Shown here in pieces: positions 24,290 to 33,982 of a DNA stretch of 64,000 nt. A program made the translations under genes and the position numbers. The notes below the pieces were generated by a model. The model made no database searches. It saw only the letters and a list, made by a program, of their open reading frames with translations, and was not told the origin of the DNA. The stretch is from Plantactinospora sp. BC1 (lineage in GTDB: Bacteria; Actinomycetota; Actinomycetes; Mycobacteriales; Micromonosporaceae). The DNA lies in the NCBI RefSeq assembly GCF_003030345.1, contig NZ_CP028158.1, positions 2,170,001 to 2,234,000 of the forward strand, written 5' to 3'. The stretch's first letter is position 1, and the number at the start of each line of letters is the position of its first letter.

Positions 24290-27199
24290 TCAGCCGATCA
24301 GCCGGTCGTAGTCGTGCAGTGCCATGGCCACGTCGATCTGCGCCCAGAACCGGTGGTACGTGAACGTCGGCACCGGGCCGCCGTTCAGGTACGACTCCAC
24401 CTTGGGCCAGTCCGGGTCGTCCTGGAGGAACGAGCGGATGCTCAGGAACGTGGAGTTCTGGTTGATCGGGTCGCCGTTCGGCATGGTGCCGGTGAAGCCC
24501 GGCGGGATGTAGAGACCCTGACCGGTGCTGGAGTTGTACTGGTCGTCGAAGCGGTTGTAGTCCGCCTTCGTCTCCGTCACCGCGACGCCCTTGTCGGTCT
24601 TGTGCTGGAGCACGGCGTCGAGCAGGGCCTTGGCGGTGTTCTTGGCCGCCGCGTGGTTGGCCTTGGCACCGTAGTAGATCAGCGTACGGGCGTAGGCACC
24701 CGCGACACCGACGTCCTGGGTGTGGTCGACCACCGAGACCCGCAGGTTGCTGTTGTTCACCGAGGTGGTGCCGGCGGTCCAGTTGCCACCGGGCTGACCG
24801 CTCCAGCTCAGCGTCGACGGGATCTGGTAGTTGGCACCGTTCACCGTGGTGTTGGCGATCGCCCAGTTCACCCACTTGTCGAGCAGCGCCTTGGCCCGGG
24901 CGTCACCACTCTCGTGGTAGTACTCCGCGACCCGCTCCATGCTCCACGCCTGGAAGCCGAACCACTGGTTCGACGGCGGGTCGTGGTAGACCGGCTTGAC
25001 GTCGTACACCATGCCGTAGAAGGTCGGCACGCCGGCCGGGCGGGCGCTGTAGTCGCCGTTCCAGCTGTTGGTCGCGCCACCGGCGATGGCACCGTCGGCC
25101 GACTGGAGCCAGGTGTAGAAGTCGATCTGCCGGGTAAGGCTGGTGGCCCAGTCGGTCCGCGCGGTCGGCGACCGCGGGGTCAGCTCGGACACCGTGGAGA
25201 GGGCGTACGCGGCGAACGGGTTCTGGTAGCCGCCGTGGTTGTGGCTGGAACCGATCCGCCACGACCAGCTGCTGCTGCCACCCTGCGAGCCGCCCCAGGC
25301 GTAGTACCAGGAGAGCAGGTAGGCGGCGCTGTTCTTGCCGCTGCCGGCCGCGCAGGACGGCGAGGCGCACCCGGGCTGCTTGAAGTACTTGTCGTACATC
25401 GCGTAGCGCAGGTAGTCGCCCATCTTGGCGGCGTTCTGGATGGTGGCCGAGATCTGGCCCTGCGCGCCCTGCTCCTTGGCCCACTTCAGCGCCCAGTACG
25501 CGGCCTGGACGGCGCGCGCGTCGGCGTCGGGAGCGTTGGTGTAGCGCCACTGCTGGGCGTAGGACGAGTCACCGATGAAGATCGGCAGGTAGCCGTTCGG
25601 GCCACCGTGCCTGAACGTCTCGCAGGAGGGGTGCGGCACGGTCTCGAAGACCGACTCCTGCGGGCCGCGCTGGTAGGTGTTGATGTACGCCGGCTTGGTG
25701 GTGCCGTCGCCGCACTTGCCGAAGCCGTAGACGTTGTCCACGTCGAGCAGCCAGTGCATGCCGTAGACCCGGCCGCTGTTGTAGGTCGACTGGAGCTCGG
25801 CGGCGAGCGGGTCCTGACCGACCCGGACGCTGGAGTCGAGCTTGCCGCCCTGCTGCGGGTAGAGGTCCGGCCGGTTCGCCTCGGGGGCGTAGTCCGCCGG
25901 GTCGCTGGCGTTGTAGTTCGACTGGGTCTCGGACGGGATGATGTACCGGTCCATGACCTGCCAGGCGTTGTTGAACGGTCCCCACTCGCCGGTGGTCCGG
26001 CCGTACATGGCCTCCAGGAAGAGCCAGTAGCTGAACGCCTCGGAGGTGGTCTCGTGACCGTGGTCCGGGGCCTCGACCAGCAGCGTCTCGACGGAGTGGT
26101 ACGGCACGCCCTCGGGGCTGAAGTAGCCGCTCGCCGGCGCCTTGATCTTGTTGTAGAGCTCCAGGAACTCCTCGCCGTACTCGCCGGCCGGTCCGCCGCC
26201 CTCGTCGTCGGTGACGGTCACCTGGGTGGTGCCGGGGGTACGCCCGCTGGCGCTGGCGGTGATCGTCGCCGTGTCGTTGGTGTCGTCGGCGTCCTGGGCG
26301 GCGTTGACCGCCACGTTGACCCCGGTGTTCCAGTTCGACGGGGTGATCGTCGCCGTGCTGGCGCCCAGCGTCACGTCCGCGTCGCCGGTCTTGGCCAGGT
26401 TGACGGTGACGTTGCTGGTCGGTGCGGCGCTGAGCCTGACGTTCAGGGCCGCGTTGCCGCCCTCGGGTATCGAGAGGGTCGCCGGGACGACCACGCTCGC
26501 CTGGCTGGTGCCGCCGACGGTGAAGGCCACCTCGTCGATGCCGCTCAGCCCGGCGCTGTCGTACGCGCGGGCCTGGGCGGTGTACGACCCGGCCGGCAGC
26601 GCGCTGTTGGTGTAGCTGTACGGCGCGCTGGTGTCGGTGCCGACCAGCAGGCCGTTGCGGTAGAACTCGACGCGCTCGACCGGTCCCTCGGCGTCGCTCG
26701 CGGTGGCCGAGACGGTGACGTCGGCCGGTGCGGTGAAGGTCGCGCCGTTGGCCGGGCTGCTGATGTCGACGGTCGGCGCGGTGTTCTGGGCGCCGTTGCA
26801 GGCGTTGCCGTTGATGGTGAACGCGGTGGGGCTGGCGTTGGTCCCCGAGTAGGTGCCGTTGAACCCGATGCTGGTCGAGGCACCGGTGGCCAGGTTGCCG
26901 TTCCAGGACACGTTCGTCGCGGTCACGTTCGCGCCGGACTGGGTCCAGTTCGCCGACCAGCCCTGGGTGATCCGCTGGTTGCCCGGGAAGGTGAACCCGA
27001 GGCTCCAGCTGGTCAACGGGTCGCCGACGTTCCGGATGGTGACGGACGCGCTGAATCCGGAGCCCCAGCTGTTGGCGGTGTAGGTGACGTCGCAGCCGGG
27101 GGCCGCGTAGGCGGTGCCGGGGACGACGGCCACACCTCCGACCACCAATATGCCGGCGGCGGCCATCGCCAGTCGGCGTCTTCCTAACCTCAACTTCAT
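24290..27199 (-). CDS. secreted GH48 cellulase with CBM2, Ig-like and Calx-beta-like domains
   Basis: A 969-residue exoenzyme. The signal peptide is residues 1-33 (basic start, hydrophobic core, AYA-A). CBM2 is at about 34-135 (CDVTYTANSWGSGFSASVTI ... WSLGFTFPG). An Ig-like domain is at about 140-230 (APTVDISSPANGATFTAPAD), a Calx-beta-like domain at about 235-335, and GH48 from about 345 to the end, with VEAPDHGHETTSEA carrying the presumed catalytic acid Glu. GH48 enzymes are processive reducing-end cellobiohydrolases. ATG 27199 has GAGGAG 10 bases upstream. A CebR-type box lies about 270 bases upstream, predicting repression that cellobiose relieves. Confidence 0.95.
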   Translation of the reverse strand: MKLRLGRRRLAMAAAGILVVGGVAVVPGTAYAAPGCDVTYTANSWGSGFSASVTIRNVGDPLTSWSLGFTFPGNQRITQGWSANWTQSGANVTATNVSWNGNLATGASTSIGFNGTYSGTNASPTAFTINGNACNGAQNTAPTVDISSPANGATFTAPADVTVSATASDAEGPVERVEFYRNGLLVGTDTSAPYSYTNSALPAGSYTAQARAYDSAGLSGIDEVAFTVGGTSQASVVVPATLSIPEGGNAALNVRLSAAPTSNVTVNLAKTGDADVTLGASTATITPSNWNTGVNVAVNAAQDADDTNDTATITASASGRTPGTTQVTVTDDEGGGPAGEYGEEFLELYNKIKAPASGYFSPEGVPYHSVETLLVEAPDHGHETTSEAFSYWLFLEAMYGRTTGEWGPFNNAWQVMDRYIIPSETQSNYNASDPADYAPEANRPDLYPQQGGKLDSSVRVGQDPLAAELQSTYNSGRVYGMHWLLDVDNVYGFGKCGDGTTKPAYINTYQRGPQESVFETVPHPSCETFRHGGPNGYLPIFIGDSSYAQQWRYTNAPDADARAVQAAYWALKWAKEQGAQGQISATIQNAAKMGDYLRYAMYDKYFKQPGCASPSCAAGSGKNSAAYLLSWYYAWGGSQGGSSSWSWRIGSSHNHGGYQNPFAAYALSTVSELTPRSPTARTDWATSLTRQIDFYTWLQSADGAIAGGATNSWNGDYSARPAGVPTFYGMVYDVKPVYHDPPSNQWFGFQAWSMERVAEYYHESGDARAKALLDKWVNWAIANTTVNGANYQIPSTLSWSGQPGGNWTAGTTSVNNSNLRVSVVDHTQDVGVAGAYARTLIYYGAKANHAAAKNTAKALLDAVLQHKTDKGVAVTETKADYNRFDDQYNSSTGQGLYIPPGFTGTMPNGDPINQNSTFLSIRSFLQDDPDWPKVESYLNGGPVPTFTYHRFWAQIDVAMALHDYDRLIG

Positions 27200-27470
27200 G
27201 TCGTGACTTCTCCTCGCGGACCGGGCCGCGGACTGCCGCGGCTTGGGCGCCTCCTGCGCGTGGTGCGGGGGCGATGCGCGTGGGTGGGTAGGCGCCGGAA
27301 TGGTGGTGGTCAACCCGTCCCGGACCGGGGTCGGCGGACGCCGGAGGAGACGCCGGACGTGGCGGCTCCGAGCTGTGCAGGGGCGCCGTACCGAGAGACT
27401 CGGATGCCCTGGCGGCCCGTGATCGCGTCAGCTTGTGGCTCCCCTACCGCGATAGTTCGACAGTGTGGCA

Positions 27471-27484
27471 TGGGAGCGCTCCCG
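27471..27484. promoter_or_regulatory. CebR/CelR-type operator upstream of the GH48 gene
   Basis: TGGGAGCGCTCCCG differs in one end base from the 14-bp palindrome TGGGAGCGCTCCCA, bound by the LacI-family repressors CebR (Streptomyces) and CelR (Thermobifida), which release DNA on binding cellobiose-type sugars. Confidence 0.85.
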
Positions 27485-27617
27485 CAGCAAGTGGAGCCGG
27501 TCCCGGCTGCACTGGGGACGTCCGAAGGGGCGCCCTGACCTGGGCATCGATGCGACCGAGGCAGCACAACGGAGTTTCCTCGACGTTGGCCGGATGTTTC
27601 GATCTTATTTTGGGTCT

Positions 27618-27645
27618 TTCACAAACCCGTGACGCGGGCTACAGT
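27618..27645 (+). promoter_or_regulatory. sigma-70-like promoter, orphan
   Basis: TTCACA (27618-27623), a 16-base spacer and TACAGT (27640-27645) form a good plus-strand promoter whose start point would fall near 27652, just before the CebR-type box at 27660. No recognisable gene follows before the GH1 gene. Confidence 0.5.
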
Positions 27646-27659
27646 CCAACCAACGTCGA

Positions 27660-27673
27660 TGGGAGCGCTTCCA
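27660..27673. promoter_or_regulatory. second CebR-type operator, over the start of an orphan transcript
   Basis: TGGGAGCGCTTCCA matches the CebR palindrome with one change in the right arm. Its position just downstream of the promoter at 27618-27645 is what a road-block repressor site would have. Confidence 0.75.
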
Positions 27674-27951
27674 TTGATGATGATGTAAGTAGCTTGGATC
27701 GCACCACCACGGGGGTTGCGAGGACCCGGTCCGCCGGGTCGACCGCTCCCCGATGGGCGAGCTACGGCAATCGTACGTAGCCGCCGACCGCTCAGCCAGA
27801 GGGCTGAGGGCGGGCCAGCCCGGACTCCGCCGTCAGCCAGCTCACCACCGTCGGAAGGAGGTGGAACCAGAGCCACTCGCGTGGCCCGGCTCCCGCGCGG
27901 CACGCACGACCTGGACGCCAATTCCGTTCGTGCGTGTTTGTAACTCAAGCT

Positions 27952-27979
27952 GGGGACGGGGGTTGCCCTCCCCGTCCCC
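27952..27979 (+). terminator. 10-bp perfect GC stem-loop
   Basis: GGGGACGGGG (27952-27961) pairs with CCCCGTCCCC (27970-27979). With the promoter at 27618 it would bound a transcript of about 320 bases. Confidence 0.5.
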
Positions 27980-28214
27980 ACACTAACCCCCCGCCAACGA
28001 CGGGAAAATCGGTCATCGGTACAGCGTCTCGACGCGAACCGGTCGATCGGCTGCGTCATCGGCACCTCGGACGGCGACCGGCCTCGTCGCGACGCGACGA
28101 ACGGTCGCCGTGGTCATGACGCACGTGGGGACGGGCAATGGACGAGGCCCAGACCCGCCATTGCCACCCGAACATCCCATACGCAATCGCTCGGTAGATC
28201 GCTACGCTCTTGTG

Positions 28215-28228
28215 TGGGAGCGCTCCCG
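28215..28228. promoter_or_regulatory. CebR-type operator upstream of the GH1 gene
   Basis: TGGGAGCGCTCCCG lies 37 bases before the GH1 ATG and just after a -10-like TACGCT (28203-28208). In Streptomyces the beta-glucosidase gene bglC is likewise under CebR control. Confidence 0.85.
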
Positions 28229-28265
28229 GGCGTCGTGCGGAGGGCCCCACTCACGAGGAGACAGC

Positions 28266-29765
28266 ATGTCCGTACTGACTCGGCGGCATCTGCTGCGCCG
28301 CGCCACGTTATCCGCCAGTGCCGTGCCCGCCGGCCCGCTGTCGACGAGCACGGCGGCAGCCGACGTCGCCGACGCGCCGCTGGCCGGCCGCGACGCCGAC
28401 TCCGAGGCCGACGACGTGCGACGTACGGCACCGGAGACGCAGCTCGGACTCCGCTTTCCGGACGGCTTCGGGTGGGGCGCCGCCACCTCGGCATACCAGA
28501 TCGAGGGCGCGGCCAAGGACGACGGACGGGGCGAGTCGGTCTGGGACACGTTCAGCCACACCCCGGGACGGGTCCGGGGCGGCGACACCGGCGACATCGC
28601 CGCCGACCACTACCACCGGTACGTCGAGGACCTGGACCTGATGAAGGATCTCGGGCTGCGGACGTACCGGTTCTCCATCTCCTGGCCACGGATCCAGGCC
28701 GACGGCACGGGCGCGCCCAACCAGCGCGGACTCGACTTCTACCGGCGCCTGGTCGACGGCCTGAACGACCGGGGCATCGCCCCGATGGCCACGCTCTTCC
28801 ACTGGGACCTGCCGCAGTCGCTCCAGGACGTCGGCGGCTGGGAGTCCCGGGACGTCGCCTACCGCTTCGCCGACTACGCCGAGGCGATCTTCGAGGCGCT
28901 CGGTGCGAGCGTGCCGGTCTGGCTGACCATCAACGAGCCCAAGACCGTGGTGCAGAACGGCTACCTCCAGGGCCACCACGCCCCCGGCCTGCGCGAGCCG
29001 GACGCGGCCTACCTGGTCGCGCACCACCTGCAACTCGCGCACGGCCTGGCGGTACGCGCGCTGCGCGCCACCGGCAGCGACAGCCGGATCGGCCCCGCGC
29101 TCAACCTGCACCCCTGCTACCCGGCCGACGACACCGCCCCCGGTGCGCTCGAGGCGACCCGGCTCTACGACGGCTACGAGAACCGGCTCTACCTGGACTC
29201 CATCTTCAAGGGCGCCTACCCGGCCGACGTGCTGGCCGACCTCGGCCCGGAGAGCCGGATGGTCCGGGGCGTCCGGGACGGCGACCTGGCGATCATCTCC
29301 TCCCCGGTGGACCTGCTCGCCGTGCAGTACTACACGCCGATCTACGTCACCCCGGACGGCGGTACGGTCCGCAGGTGGCCGACCTCCGAGGCGGGCTGGC
29401 AGCAGATCTTCCCCGACGGGATGTACGACATCCTGACCCGGGTCACCCGCGACTACGGCGAGGTGCCGCTCACCGTCACCGAGAACGGCCTGCCCACCCC
29501 GGACCGGCTCGACGGGGACGGCACGGTCGACGACGTCGGCCGGATCGCCTTCCTCCGCGAGCACCTGGCGGCCGCGCACCGGGCCATCTCCGACGGCGTG
29601 CCGCTGGAGAGCTACCACGTCTGGTCGCTGATGGACAACTTCGAGTGGAACGAGGGCTATGAACAGCGGTGGGGATTGATCTATATTGATTTCCCCACCC
29701 AACGCCGGGTCCCCAAGCGCAGCGCGCACTGGTACCGGAGGGTGATCGCCGACAACACCGTCTGA
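28266..29765 (+). CDS. GH1 beta-glucosidase with Tat-type signal
   Basis: A 499-residue family 1 glycoside hydrolase. Catalytic Glu residues are E224 in TINEP (acid/base) and E406 in VTENG (nucleophile). FPDGFGWGAATSAYQIEGA and MDNFEWNEGYEQRWGL are classic GH1 segments. Unlike the usual cytoplasmic BglC, it has about 60 extra N-terminal residues beginning MSVLTRRHLLRRATLSASA, which looks like a twin-arginine signal and predicts export. ATG 28266 follows GAGGAG. With the GH48 enzyme it would turn cellulose to cellobiose and then glucose outside the cell under CebR control. Confidence 0.93.
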   Translation: MSVLTRRHLLRRATLSASAVPAGPLSTSTAAADVADAPLAGRDADSEADDVRRTAPETQLGLRFPDGFGWGAATSAYQIEGAAKDDGRGESVWDTFSHTPGRVRGGDTGDIAADHYHRYVEDLDLMKDLGLRTYRFSISWPRIQADGTGAPNQRGLDFYRRLVDGLNDRGIAPMATLFHWDLPQSLQDVGGWESRDVAYRFADYAEAIFEALGASVPVWLTINEPKTVVQNGYLQGHHAPGLREPDAAYLVAHHLQLAHGLAVRALRATGSDSRIGPALNLHPCYPADDTAPGALEATRLYDGYENRLYLDSIFKGAYPADVLADLGPESRMVRGVRDGDLAIISSPVDLLAVQYYTPIYVTPDGGTVRRWPTSEAGWQQIFPDGMYDILTRVTRDYGEVPLTVTENGLPTPDRLDGDGTVDDVGRIAFLREHLAAAHRAISDGVPLESYHVWSLMDNFEWNEGYEQRWGLIYIDFPTQRRVPKRSAHWYRRVIADNTV

Positions 29766-29830
29766 CCCCGGGTCCGGAACGTCACCTCGGGTCGGCACCG
29801 CCGCCCGACCGTACCGCCGAGGGGGGTCGC

Positions 29831-30859
29831 ATGGAATACCAGAGCACGACCAGGAGGCACGTCTCCGAGAGCGAACTCCGGTCGCTGGTCCGGCGCGGCT
29901 TCGGTGACCGGACCGGGATCACCGGGTGGCGGGAACTGACCGGCGGCACCTACAACGCGGCCTACGCCGTGACTCTCGGCGAGAGCACGGAACTGGTGCT
30001 CAAGGTCGCCCCGCCACCCGAGCTGAAGCTGCTCAGCCACGAGGTCGACCTGATGCGCACCGAGGTCGACTTCTACCGTCGGGCCGCCCGGGTGGTGACC
30101 GTCGTACCCGAGGTCGTCTACGCCGACTTCAACCGGGACCTGATCGGCACCGACTTCGTCTTCCTCAGCCGGGTGGCCGGCGCGGACCTGCACGGTACCC
30201 GGGACGAGCTGACCCCGGCGCAGCTCGCCGCCGTACGCGGTGAGATCGCCGCGCACGCGGCCCGGCTGCACACCGTCACCGGCCCGGCGTACGGCTATCC
30301 GCTGCGCGGCAGCCGGAGCTGGCAGCCGTCCTGGCGGGCCGCCTTCGGCGCGATGCTCGACGACATCCTCGCCGACGCCATCCGGCTGGGCAGTGCGCTG
30401 CCCGCCCCGGCGGACCGGATCGGCGACCTGCTGCGCCGGCACGCCGACGTCCTCGACGAGGTACGCCGACCCGCGCTGGTCCACTTCGACCTCTGGGACG
30501 GCAACGTCTTCGTCGCCGCCGATCCTGCCGGCACGGTCCGGGTGACCGGCCTGATCGACGGCGAACGGGCCTTCTTCGGCGACCCGCTGGCCGAACTGGT
30601 CTCGATGACGCTCTTCCGCGAACTGGACGACGAACCGGAGATCCTCGCCGGCTACGCCTCCGCCGGACACGGCCGGCTCGAACTGACCACGACGGCCCGC
30701 CGCCGGCTCACGCTCTACACCATCTATCTCTATCTCATCATGTGCGTCGAGGGCGCCACCCGGGGCTGGGGCGGCCCGGAACGCGCCGAATACGAGCGAT
30801 GGCTCGCGGGGTTGCTCGACGCGCAACTGGGTCGGCTGGACCAGGTCCGGCAGGCATGA
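29831..30859 (+). CDS. APH-fold phosphotransferase
   Basis: A 342-residue kinase of the aminoglycoside phosphotransferase/fructosamine-kinase type. It has an ATP-loop region (ELTGGTYNAAYAV), a Lys in LVLKVAPP, the catalytic loop HFDLWDGNV (HxDxxxxN) and the metal-binding IDGERA. The phosphate acceptor cannot be told from sequence; antibiotic resistance should not be assumed. ATG 29831 has GGGGGG upstream. It follows the GH1 gene by 65 bases on the same strand but is probably a separate unit. Confidence 0.85.
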   Translation: MEYQSTTRRHVSESELRSLVRRGFGDRTGITGWRELTGGTYNAAYAVTLGESTELVLKVAPPPELKLLSHEVDLMRTEVDFYRRAARVVTVVPEVVYADFNRDLIGTDFVFLSRVAGADLHGTRDELTPAQLAAVRGEIAAHAARLHTVTGPAYGYPLRGSRSWQPSWRAAFGAMLDDILADAIRLGSALPAPADRIGDLLRRHADVLDEVRRPALVHFDLWDGNVFVAADPAGTVRVTGLIDGERAFFGDPLAELVSMTLFRELDDEPEILAGYASAGHGRLELTTTARRRLTLYTIYLYLIMCVEGATRGWGGPERAEYERWLAGLLDAQLGRLDQVRQA

Positions 30860-30900
30860 GACGACGCCACACCGTCGCCCCGGCGACCGGACGCGGCCGG

Positions 30901-31323
30901 TCAGCGGGGCAGCGCCTGCTGGAGTTCGGCCCGCAGCGCCGGGGTCAGCATCTCACCGGCCGCCTTGGCCAGCTTCGCCATCTCGTAACCCACCACGCCG
31001 ATGTCGGCGTCGTTGGCGGCGAGCGTGGCCAGGATGGAACCGTCCCGGATCTGCATGACCAGGAAGTAACCCCGACCCATCTCGACCACCGTCTGCTTGA
31101 CGATGTCGCCGTCGAACATCTCCGCGGCCCCGGTGGTGATGCTGGACAATCCGGAGGTGACCGCGGCGAGCTTGTCCGCGTGGTCCCGGGGCAGGTGCTC
31201 GGAGACCGCCACCAGCAGTCCGTCGGCGGAGACGACGATGGCGTGCGCCACCCCGGGTACCCGCTCCGTGAACCCGCTCACCAGCCAGTTCAGATCCCGT
31301 GCCTCTTGACTGAGCGTGTTCAA
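30901..31323 (-). CDS. roadblock/LC7 domain protein (conservon CvnB type)
   Basis: A 140-residue roadblock/LC7 protein ([32 protein letters not shown] ... [20 protein letters not shown]). In Streptomyces conservons the order is sensor kinase, roadblock, DUF742, small GTPase, and together they act like a G-protein-coupled switch. Here the kinase gene overlaps its start by 4 bases (ATGA), but no DUF742 or GTPase gene follows; the next gene is a convergent kinase of another family. Confidence 0.92.
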   Translation of the reverse strand: MNTLSQEARDLNWLVSGFTERVPGVAHAIVVSADGLLVAVSEHLPRDHADKLAAVTSGLSSITTGAAEMFDGDIVKQTVVEMGRGYFLVMQIRDGSILATLAANDADIGVVGYEMAKLAKAAGEMLTPALRAELQQALPR

Positions 31324-33887
31324 TACTTCTCCTCTTCGGTGCGCGCGCCGGCCGGCGCCATGGGTATCACCATCGTGTCTTCCGCCTCGGCCCGGCGGAG
31401 ACCACCGTAGTACCGCGACAGCATCCCGCCCACCTGCTCCGGATCCGGCGCCTCACGCGGGGCGGGCGGCCGGGGCTGTGCGGGCTCCGCCTTCACCCGG
31501 AGCTGGGCCATCGGGACCCGGATCGGCAGCCCGTTGGCGTTGGTACCGCCGGTAACCGGTACCGCCGGTGGGGCGTTCCCGGTGACCAGCGCCCCGGCCG
31601 GGGCACCGCCGCCGGCAGCCGGGGCCGCCGCGCTCCCCTTGCCCTGCCGGGACCACCAGGTACTCGCCGGTGCGGAACCGGCACCGGCGGCCATCCCGAG
31701 CACGTCCTCGGCCCGGGTCGGTGTCTCCCGACGCCCGGTCCGGCGCAGCGGGCCGCCGTCGGCGCCGCCCTCGGCCGGTCGGCCGGTCGACGGATGCGTG
31801 CCGTTCGGGCTGGCGATCGCACCGGCGACGATCTCCAGCATCCGCCGTCCCGAGCCACCCGCCGGTTCCGCCGCCGGGGCCGGGGCGAGCAGGTTCGCCG
31901 GCAGCCAGACCGCCGCCACCAGGCCACCCTGTCCGGTGGTCCGCAACCGCACCCGGACGCCCTGCCGGGCGGCCAGGTGGCTGACCACGAAGAGACCCAT
32001 CCGTTCCGACGCGGCGACGTCCGCGGCCGGCGGTACCGCGAGCACCTGGTTGGCCCGCTCCAGCGCGGTCGGGCTCATCCCCAGCCCCTGGTCCACGATC
32101 TCCACCAGGACGCTGCCGTCCCGCTGCCCGGCAACCTCGACCTGGACCACGGTGTCCGGGCGGGAGAAGGACGACGCGTTCTCCAGCAGCTCGGCGAGCA
32201 GGTGCACCAGGTCGGCGACGGCGTGCCCGACGACGTACAGCTCGTCGGCGACGTGGTGCCGGATCCGCTGGTACTGCTCGATCTCGGCGACCGCCGCGAG
32301 CATCACCGTGGCGAGCAGCACCGGACGGTTCCACCGCCGGGTGGCCTCGCTGCCGGCGAGCACCAGCAGGCTGTCGTCGTTACGGCGCATGCGGGCGGCG
32401 AGATGGTCCAGCTTGAACAGGTTGTCGAGCTGGTCCGGGTCGCTCTCGTCCTGCTCCAGCTCGTCCAGCAGCTCCAACTGCCGCTCGACCAGTACCTGGC
32501 TGCGGCGGGCCAGGTTGACGAACATCGCGTTGACGTGTCGACGCATGACCGCCTGCTCCAGCGCCACGGTCACCGCGCTGCGGTGCACCGCGACGAACGC
32601 CTCGGCGACCTCGCCGATCTCGTCCATCGACCGGACGTCGGCCGGCGGTACCTCGAACTCGGCGGCGACCGGGTCGACCGTACGCAGTCGTTCCAGGGTC
32701 TCCGGCAGCTCGACCTGGGCCACCCGCAACGCCTGGCTGCGCAGCATCCGCAGCGACCGGGCGACGGAGCGACCGATCGCGATCGAGGTGAAGAGGGCCG
32801 CCAGCAGTACGCCCAGCACGCCGCCCGCGGTGAGCAGCGTGCGGCGCAACTGCTCGGCACTGCGGGCGTCGGCCAGCGCGACCGCGTCGTCGACCGCACC
32901 CGACTCGACCTGGCGGAGCAGTTCCTGCCGCTGCTGGCTGATCGTCCACCAGCGACCCGGCTCCAGCACGGCGGCGGTACGCCCACCGGCGGAGAAGGTC
33001 GTCTCCTCCATCCGGACCGCGGCGACGAAGTTCGGATCGGTCGACGCCTGGTCGTAGCGTTCGATCTGCCGGTCGGTGGCCGAGAGCCGGAAGCCGGCGA
33101 GGCCGGTGAGCTGCTGCGCCCGCAGGTCGGTCAGCGTCACCAGGTCGTTCTGGTCGTACCGGCCGGCCCGGGCCGCGGCGTAGAGCTGGCCCCGGATCCG
33201 GGAGTTGATCTCCTTGACCTGGGCGAACTCGACGTACCGCAGCACCGCGTCGGTGAGGTCGCCGCGATCCGTACCGGGCGACGGCTCGGCCAGCAGCACC
33301 AACAGCACCTCGATGGTCCGGTCGTACTCGGCGAGTACCGGGTCGGGGTTCGAGCCGGCCGCCGGCACCGAGGCCCGGACCTCCGGCAGCCGTTCGAGTG
33401 CGTTGTCGACCCGGTCGTAGGAGATCCGCCACGACGCCTCGCCCCGGGCCAGTGGCGACGCCGCCGTCCGGAACCGTTCGGCGGCGCGGTCGGCGACCGG
33501 GTAGACCGACTCCAGCGCCGGCAGCGGGCGGCCGGGCTCGACCGGCGGCGCCGATCCGGTGTTCAGGGCCGCCAGCTCGCCCGCCGTCTGGTCGCGCTCG
33601 CGCTGCAACTCGTGCACCAGCGCGGTGATCTCGCGGCCGACCGTCACCTGGTCGGCGAACTCGTCGAGCAGGTCGGCCTGGCTGACCAGCGCGCTGGTCT
33701 GCGCCCCGGCGAGGACCAGGAACGCGACCGACGGGACCACGAGGACGGCGCCCAGCTTGGTACGCATCCGCCAGTCCCGTACCCGAAAGGGTGACCTGCG
33801 GCGATGTGGCACCACCCGGACGTCGAGACGGCGCCGGCGGTGACGCGAGACGGCGCCATGTGACGGGTCCGGGGCAACAGCCACCAT
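31320..33887 (-). CDS. NIT-domain sensor histidine kinase (conservon CvnA type)
   Basis: About 855 residues. It has a membrane helix near residues 45-65, an extracellular nitrate/nitrite-sensing-like (NIT) domain at about 75-310, a second helix (about 330-350) and HAMP. The dimerisation helix carries the likely phospho-acceptor in [13 protein letters not shown], and a HATPase_c domain ([29 protein letters not shown]) follows. The last 250 residues are a Pro/Ala/Gly-rich tail. The start is uncertain: AGGAGG sits just before ATG 33887 and favours this or the adjacent GTG. It is co-translated with the roadblock gene. Confidence 0.88.
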   Translation of the reverse strand: MVAVAPDPSHGAVSRHRRRRLDVRVVPHRRRSPFRVRDWRMRTKLGAVLVVPSVAFLVLAGAQTSALVSQADLLDEFADQVTVGREITALVHELQRERDQTAGELAALNTGSAPPVEPGRPLPALESVYPVADRAAERFRTAASPLARGEASWRISYDRVDNALERLPEVRASVPAAGSNPDPVLAEYDRTIEVLLVLLAEPSPGTDRGDLTDAVLRYVEFAQVKEINSRIRGQLYAAARAGRYDQNDLVTLTDLRAQQLTGLAGFRLSATDRQIERYDQASTDPNFVAAVRMEETTFSAGGRTAAVLEPGRWWTISQQRQELLRQVESGAVDDAVALADARSAEQLRRTLLTAGGVLGVLLAALFTSIAIGRSVARSLRMLRSQALRVAQVELPETLERLRTVDPVAAEFEVPPADVRSMDEIGEVAEAFVAVHRSAVTVALEQAVMRRHVNAMFVNLARRSQVLVERQLELLDELEQDESDPDQLDNLFKLDHLAARMRRNDDSLLVLAGSEATRRWNRPVLLATVMLAAVAEIEQYQRIRHHVADELYVVGHAVADLVHLLAELLENASSFSRPDTVVQVEVAGQRDGSVLVEIVDQGLGMSPTALERANQVLAVPPAADVAASERMGLFVVSHLAARQGVRVRLRTTGQGGLVAAVWLPANLLAPAPAAEPAGGSGRRMLEIVAGAIASPNGTHPSTGRPAEGGADGGPLRRTGRRETPTRAEDVLGMAAGAGSAPASTWWSRQGKGSAAAPAAGGGAPAGALVTGNAPPAVPVTGGTNANGLPIRVPMAQLRVKAEPAQPRPPAPREAPDPEQVGGMLSRYYGGLRRAEAEDTMVIPMAPAGARTEEEKY

Positions 33888-33982
33888 GCCTCCTACCGTC
33901 CTCGATGCGGGGCGCGCCAAGGAGCGGAGCTATTTCAATTCAGGCCCGGACCTGCTGTCAATGATCAGGGGGGCGGAACAGC

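Larger units (their letters stand above)
27200..28265. other. 1066-base divergent region of the cellulose locus
   Basis: It separates the GH48 gene from the GH1 gene. It holds three CebR-type boxes, a good promoter with its own box in the middle, a stable small hairpin (CTCAGCC 27791-27797 with GGCTGAG 27802-27808) and a terminator-like hairpin at 27952-27979. A short frame ending at 27943 (LPRGTHDLDANSVRACL) follows GGAAGGAGG but has no well-placed start. I cannot support a protein gene here; a small RNA or peptide is possible. Confidence 0.5.

Noticed and set aside
27716-27943. A 75-codon open frame in the cellulose intergenic region as a ribosomal-peptide precursor
   Set aside because: Its ribosome-binding-like GGAAGGAGG lies mid-frame without a well-placed start codon, and no modification enzymes are nearby.
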